A stretch of 64,000 bases of DNA, taken from positions 40,832,101 through 40,896,100 of the forward strand of contig OX638371.1 of the NCBI GenBank assembly GCA_951812925.1. Reading direction: 5' to 3'. Each line of letters opens with the position of its first letter. Positions within the stretch are counted from its first letter, which is position 1. Source of the DNA: Calliopum simillimum. Lineage: Eukaryota > Arthropoda > Insecta > Diptera > Lauxaniidae. The notes beneath the pieces are model-generated. The model searched no databases. It had not been told where the DNA came from and was given only the letters and a program-made list of their open reading frames with translations. This document shows positions 58,389 through 64,000 of the stretch, piece after piece. The translations under genes and the position numbers were made by a program.

Positions 58389-59810
58389 ATTTTATTTGAA
58401 GCAAATATTTTAATTTTTACTATACGTTTTTTGGCTCAGTGTACATAAATTAGATTGGATGGATTTCAGAGTATAGTGGAAATTTGTAATTTTTTAACTT
58501 CACAACTTTGTTCGCAATATACTTGGTATATTTTAAGATTAAGACTTAAGAAATCCTTAAACTATCACTACCGTAAATAGAACTTTGTAAATAATTAGTT
58601 GAAGCAATTTAAATTTCAGCAATCATTTTACGACTAAACAGGTTAGCGTTTCAGCTTCAGTTTCGAAAACAATAATTTCGATCTTACTTGTAATCTGACA
58701 AAAACCTCTTCAAAGTTTATTCAAATGTTAGAGCAACAACTTTATTTGAAATTGTGGGGAATAAGTTGTAGATACAACAAATTTCGGTGTATAAATAGAT
58801 AAAATTATACTTTGTCCAAACTATTTTAAACTATTTATGCCAATTGAAAATACAAATTACTTATATCAAATGCCAAAACCAAAATAGGTAGAATGGAGTT
58901 AATAACAATTCAATTGAAATTGTTGAACCATTTTGCACAACAATGAAGAGATTGCGAGTAGCCCCCTGTAGGTACCAATTTTGCATTCACTCAAATTGCT
59001 AATAAGAATGAAATACCCGTAATTTTCTGTTAATTTGCATAAATCCAAATTTTTCCAATTAAGAATTCAATGTTTAAGCAGCAATTAGTTTAAGGACCAA
59101 TAAGAAGATTCTTATCGTTTTCATGTCTACACGTAATTCTATATAATAGGGAGAAGAGAGTTTATAATTAGAAATCAGGTTTGAGGTTTCTCGACAACTT
59201 AAAGGACACATTTGCGATACGGGAGAGAAAACCAGTTTGATTGCGTGCAGTATTAACATTGTCATGTGAGGAAGTGCTTTCGACATTAATTTGGCTAATA
59301 ATGGATTGCATTCTAAATGCCGACGTGCCACAAGTTCAGGTTGCAAAAACCGTAGCAGCAGCAACAGCAACAGCAGCAAGGTAATTCATCATCAGCAGCA
59401 GCAGCAGCAACAACAGCAACAGTATCATCATCATTACATATAGTCGGTCGGTATGTACAGCATCAACGTAAATATTATCATTATCTTATTTTGGCCTATT
59501 TTGTTAACTCTTACATTTGGCTGTTGTTGTCACTGTCTTTCAGCTTTTGGTTTTCTGTTATTTGTGTGTGTACACTGAAAAAAATTATTTGCAAAAATAT
59601 ATCACTGGTCTACTGAAAGCTGCAAATTCTGTAGACGTATTTAGCTTCAATTTTACAATGCACTGAAACTTAAACTATCAGTTCAACATTAAAGACTGAG
59701 CCTTTAACTATAAGTTTGACATTAAATTTTATAAAAAATTTTTATTTAACCGAAAATTCAATTTAATTACGTCCCTTACTGTGTTTTGTGAGTTTTCCAT
59801 TGCGATGAGC
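58389..59810. other. Mostly single-copy DNA with CAG/CAA repeat
   Basis: A compound CAG/CAA repeat lies at about 59,354-59,425. Minus-strand leucine-rich frames crossing it are artefacts. Confidence 0.45.
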
Positions 59811-59940
59811 AAACCAAGACCAAGATTAAGATCATATCAGTTTTGCTCTTGATCTTGAACATTGATATTGAGCCATGGTCTTGATCTTGGGCATTAAGTC
59901 TTGGTCTCGATCTTGGTCTTGAAAAAATTTCTAAAGACTG
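59811..59940 (-). repeat. Inverted relative of the CCAAGACC repeat
   Basis: GGTCTTGATCTTGGGCATTA and GTCTCGATCTTGGTCTTGAA, reverse-complementary in type to 55.88-56.01 kb. Confidence 0.5.
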
Positions 59941-60058
59941 CTGAGTATATAAAATTTCCAGCGATTCTTGCAATTTCAGTACGATTACTGGATAGCAAGC
60001 CTGATGTTTTTGATTTGTTAAAAGAAGGGCAGATTGCTCTGGAAATACTGCATGTTTC

Positions 60059-60262
60059 TTAAGCTTTATATCTTATATTCGCCTCGGTGAGGAAATGCGA
60101 GAAAATCCTTTTCTTCACCAGACCTATCGAAGTGTATACACACTCAAAATATGTACCTCTTAGAGAAGAGCCATGTCTAGCTAGTTCATCGGCCTTTTCG
60201 TTACATTTAATGTTCCTATCACTTGGAACCGAAACGAGAGTAAGCTTAGATTTATGTCCCAA
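60059..60262 (-). pseudogene. LINE RNase H fragment
   Basis: The minus-strand frame reads KLTLVSVPSDRNIKCNEKAD, ELARHGSS. This is the final RNase H motif of RNase H-bearing LINEs (VxVPGHxxIxGNExADELAR), with the G-H of GH changed to SD. Downstream text VKKRIF fits the usual linker after RNase H. The rest of the element is missing. It may be of the same group as the fragments at 15.7 and 25.7 kb. Confidence 0.75.
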
Positions 60263-60519
60263 TAAAAATTTTCATATTGTTTTCGACTCACAACTTTTGA
60301 CCAAATGCATATTATGCAAACTAGAGACCTTAGCTAACTACTGGTGAAGAAACTAAATTAATATCGTCAGTTGGAAAAATTATATTAAAAAAATAAAGAA
60401 GTGATCATTTTTGAAAAAAAGAAAAAAAAAATTTTGCTTTGGTTGTGGGCACCCTTCGAAAATCGGCTACAAATGGGAAAATATAAAGTAAAACGCAATC
60501 AAATGGAGCAGAAAGCAAA

Positions 60520-60870
60520 ATAAATTTATTTTGGAAACATTGATTCACACAAATTCAATAAATTCTGCTCAACGGCTTCAACAAAATCAGCGTCACTGAA
60601 AACGTCTGGATCGAATGGCATCATGCCTGTTGCCCTGAAACTAGAATTGATTGTCTTCGGCGTCAATGCCAGATCAATTGTTTTGCAGACTAAGCCAGCT
60701 AGGTGGTGTCTAGCCCTTGTTAACATTGCTCTTTTGCTACGCATGAACTTTTGTACCAATAGATGCCCGCCATCCGCTCCTCGGTCCAGTTGTCTGGAAA
60801 CTCAAAACCGAGATTTTTTGCAAAGTGGAATGCTACCTTACCACCCACACCTAAAGAAAACAACTTAATT
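60520..60870 (-). pseudogene. Pogo/Tigger-type transposase remnant
   Basis: Minus strand. The upstream part (about 60,815-60,754) reads GFEFPDNWTEERMAGIYWY, resembling the second DNA-binding half of pogo/Tigger/CENP-B-like transposases (PxxWxxxxMAGxxWxxxF). After a frame change, the 77-codon frame at 60,759-60,526 ends TPKTINSSFRATGMMPFDPD, VFSDADF. This matches the C-terminal xxFxxTGIxPFDPxxF segment of the same proteins. The whole DDE catalytic core between them is deleted. Flanking TGGGCACCCTTCG (about 60,448) may be near an element end, but no inverted repeat was confirmed. Confidence 0.65.
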
Positions 60871-61700
60871 TCTGCGATATCTTTAAAGGGCCTATCGGTT
60901 CTTTTCTTTCCACTTAAAAAGAATAAAAAGGCATAAGAACACCATTTAAATAAGTAATGTTGGCATCCATGTCGATATATCCGTAAAACACACGCTTCAG
61001 ATCAAAAAATGAGGGGTGCCCACACCCGAACCAATTCGGGGCCCACACTCGACTTTGACAGCCACTTTGAAAAGCATTGAGCCTATTGTGTTGTGTGAAC
61101 ATTTTGGTTACATTCTGCTTCGAATCACAAAATATTATAAATTTACTGCATAAATATAGATCGCATTCAGCTTTTCGATTGCTTCACTTCGATTTATCGC
61201 ACTTAGAAAATGATTGAAAAAACTTTTGTGTTTACTTTCACTTATTCAAAAATTGTTTTCTTCTCAACACAAAGCAAATACTTCTGTTTGCTCCAGTATA
61301 CGCACAAAAACTTCGTGCTGTCATAACACGCGCTTAACATTTTTCGGAACAGCCGCATATATTTTCTGCCAAAAGTAACATGGGGTTGCCCACGCCCGAC
61401 CCATGCCCGCAGGCGGCAGTCTTTCTCTACATATTTAGATTTGAAATATAACTAGTCCACTTAATTACTCCCTTTACAAAAAAAAATTTTTCGATAAATA
61501 ACGGACACCCTAATGAACTCGTAGTTGTGATATATGTGAGTGAGTCTCAAAAAAATGTCCCATTAGATGTCCCGGGGCTCAAAACCATGTTTGAATTTAA
61601 AATTTGATATTTTGACTATTTAAAACAGAGACTTAACCAGAGCTTCCATACAAATTACTGACCAAAAAAAAAAGGTTTAATATTATACTACGAAGTTAAA
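60871..61700. other. Unassigned DNA next to the pogo remnant
   Basis: Contains GGTGCCCACACCCGAACCAA (about 61,014) and GGTTGCCCACGCCCGACCCA (about 61,385), two variants of a CCCAC-CCCGA motif that may belong to the same element family. No gene is visible. Confidence 0.35.
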
Positions 61701-61703
61701 ATT

Positions 61704-62160
61704 AAGTCTTGAAAATCTTAAATAACATAAATTTTTAGGGTTGCCATCTGGTTATTTTCAAAAATCTTACATAATTCTTACTTTTTTGACTAAATTTCAA
61801 TTTTTGGTTTCAGAAACGCTTAAACAAACTTTTTTAAAATTTTACAAAACTTTCGGTGTTGCCACCGGTTTGTTATTTGTAAGTTTCGTTTAAAACATTT
61901 ATTTAAAAAAAAAAAATAGAATATAGTCTTAAAACACTTAAATGAACTTTTTAATAATCCAACGTAAATTTTTAGGGTTGCCACCTGGTTATTTTCGAAA
62001 ATCTTATATGATTTTTGTACGATTTTAAAAAAGTTTATCTGTGCATATCTGAAATCAAAAATTTCAATTCCGTGAAAAAAGTCAGAATTATATAAGATTT
62101 TTGGCAACCCTAAAAATTTATGTTAGATTTTTTAAAAGTTTATTTAAGTGTTTTAAGACC
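61704..62160. mobile_element. PAL-8: palindrome with AGGGTTGCCA motif
   Basis: The left arm (61,704-61,835) pairs with the right arm (about 62,030-62,160) through AGTCTT, AAATTTTTAGGGTTGCCA, AATCTTAxATAATTCT and TTCAGA words. A third, direct copy of the arm (AATTTTTAGGGTTGCCACCT) lies between at about 61,966. No coding content. Confidence 0.7.
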
Positions 62161-64000
62161 AAATTTTAACGAAACTTTTAAAAAGAAAACATTTAGCAAC
62201 CCTGAAATTTTGTGTTCATTTTTTAAAAATGTTCCAGAAGTTAAAGTCATCATATTCTATACCTTCAAGTTATAATAAAGTAAAAAAATAGATGGGGATA
62301 AAAAAGACATGTTTTGGTAAATTTTTCGGAGATTTACCCATGTACATATGTATGTAGTTATAAATAATTGCATAAAGTTATAATGTGGAAATGTTATGAT
62401 TATTCTTTCAGTGCAAACTTATATTAAATGTCTTTGTCACACACACATACACCTGTCATCTCATATTCACATTCGCATTCACTCTATCTCTCTCTCTCTC
62501 TCTCTTTGTGTCTCTCTGCCTAACAAAGTGCAAAACTTACCTTTAAAATTGTGAAATGTGAAATATTTATATGCCGTGACTGACTGCAATTTAATCCCCA
62601 AAATGTTGTATGTATGATGTTGGTAAATGATGTTGCTGCTGCTGCTGTTGCGGTTATGCTATAAATATAATCCCACTAGCGGCACCCTTTGTCATAGACG
62701 TTCTGACTATACTACGGTGGTGGTGCAACCGCTGAGTAATCCTTTATTGTTTGTGTTTACGGTAATCCACATGAATATGCAGGAGCAGCCGATGAATGCA
62801 TTTGAATTTGCATTTGCATTTGAATTTAAATCTGAATCTGTGAATTTCGTATTTGTATTTTGAATTTCGTAGCTAAATTTCGGCACATACACCACGTGTT
62901 ATTCGCATACTCCTATTTTATATTCACTACTATTTTTTTTTATACTACACTTTTCATATACCCAAAAAAAAAAATGCCGTAACGTAATGTAACTTACCGT
63001 TTCGAAATGTACCGAACCGAACGGAATCCAACCGTACCGTACCGTACTGTAGCGTATTGTATTGTTGTATTGTAAATGTGGTACAATTGTTTTGTTGTTA
63101 TTGTAGTTGTTGTTACTGCTGCTGCTGCTGTTTTCATATGTACGAATACGTATGTTTGTAGTGTGTTAGCAAAGCATTGCATTTAAAAACACAAAAACCA
63201 CAAAAGGTAGAAAATACCTGTAAAATTTACAATACCAAGTTGTTGTTGCTGTTGTTGTTGTTGCTGCTGGCTTTGTTTGGTTTACAACAACAACATTAAA
63301 TGCTTCTCTTTTTTTTGTTGTTGGCGTTGATTAAATTTTTACAAAATTTTCGAAACTGGTAACCCGTCACATTTTCGTTATCGTCTTCTTTGTTTTTGCT
63401 GTGAATTTGAATTGGCGGAGGGGCGGAGGGGCGGGGGGTGTCTTTTTTTGTTTTGTTTTGGTTTTGCAAATGAATGCACCGAAATGAACCTGTAAATTGT
63501 AACTAAACCGGCAAAATCGAAATTGAAGTCAAACAGCGGAACCGGAACGGAGCGGAGAAAAGCTCTTTGCGGCGCTGAATGCAATGAAACCACAAGATTT
63601 GTTTTTTGTTATGTTTTTAGCTTTAGCTGTAGATGCAATATTTATTTTATTTATCTTATCAATTAATTGTTAATATGTAGTAGATATTTTGAATAGAAAA
63701 ATAAAGATATATTTTTTTATTTTGTATCTTGCAGATACTTATAACTAGATACGCTTACACACTATGTAGTAGGTATGTGCTTAGATCTTAAATTTTACTT
63801 TAATGTATTAAGTTTCTGGGCATTCCATATGAAATTTTTTGAGGGAACAAAATGTGCATGGCGTAGAAAATAGAAATGGAAAACATCGCAAAAACATAGA
63901 ATCGCATGGATACGTTGGCAATGGCAACAGCAACGGTGGCGGCGGCTACTTTTGCACACACACACACACACACTTGCACACAGACACAGAAACAAAGTTC
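62161..64000. other. Mostly single-copy DNA rich in simple repeats
   Basis: (TC)n at about 62,487-62,511, CTG at about 62,634-62,648 and 63,117-63,130, TTG/CTG at about 63,240-63,270, ACCGT/ACCGA repeats at about 63,010-63,055, GGGGCGGA units at about 63,417-63,437, and (CA)n at about 63,955-63,972. The composition resembles the region around an insect gene, but no exon can be supported. Confidence 0.45.

Noticed and set aside
1..64000. Prokaryotic-style defence systems, CRISPR arrays, operons
   Set aside because: No compact coding, no ribosome-binding sites and no regularly spaced short repeats with unique spacers; the window is clearly eukaryotic non-coding DNA.

Overview
This is a eukaryotic, AT-rich, repeat-dense window with no recognisable intact host gene. 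No open frame exceeds about 175 codons, and the longest ones lie in T-rich or tandem-repeat DNA. The repeat content suggests a fly (Diptera), plausibly a tephritid fruit fly: DINE-1/mini-me-like elements with GTCY microsatellites, a mariner remnant with DD41D spacing, hAT, Tc1/IS630-like and pogo remnants, RNase H-bearing LINE fragments, and scattered CAG/CAA/CGT repeats. The family placement is inference; the sequence cannot settle the species. The window is probably a large intron or an intergenic region.

Blocks of apparently single-copy DNA alternate with mobile-element blocks. Single-copy blocks lie near 7.1-9.6, 13.5-15.7, 23.5-25.2, 27.2-28.8, 31.0-32.0, 32.9-34.2, 36.5-37.9, 39.1-41.4, 46.4-48.5, 51-53.9, 58.4-59.8 and 62.2-64 kb. 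Adding up the assigned repeats gives about 26 kb of 64 kb.

The most striking property is the number of long inverted repeats that could fold into hairpins. I count about fourteen, in at least eight families, labelled PAL-1 to PAL-9: PAL-1 (21.4 kb, 54 kb, half copy at 25.4 kb), PAL-2 (6.7 and 9.7 kb), PAL-3 (11.2 and 46.1 kb), PAL-4 (12.2 and 42.3 kb, both with 4-bp target duplications), PAL-5 (1.8, 42.6 and 50.2 kb, one carrying a decayed Tc1/IS630-type transposase end), PAL-6 (inside the mariner at 30.2 kb), PAL-7 (56.6 kb), PAL-8 (61.7 kb) and PAL-9 (44.3 kb). An outer palindrome also surrounds the PAL-4 copy at 12.2 kb.

There are four clear nestings. An hAT element with an 8-bp duplication (9,701-10,776) sits inside a PAL-2 copy. 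PAL-4 sits inside another palindrome (12,012-12,490). PAL-6 sits inside a mariner (29,481-31,033). A 2.1-kb element with 77-bp inverted repeats sits inside a Helitron-like array (19,162-21,271).

A second abundant family is a non-autonomous Helitron-like element of about 620-670 bp. It has 141-142-bp internal modules, a GTCY microsatellite, a 3' hairpin and a CTAGT end. It occurs in whole or in part at 0.6, 4.3, 12.9, 18.8/21.3, 28.9, 34.3 and 34.6 kb. Three tRNA-like minus-strand sequences (38.7, 57.9 and 58.3 kb) look like SINE or tRNA-derived pieces. I found no rRNA, CRISPR array, intact tRNA gene or supported promoter.
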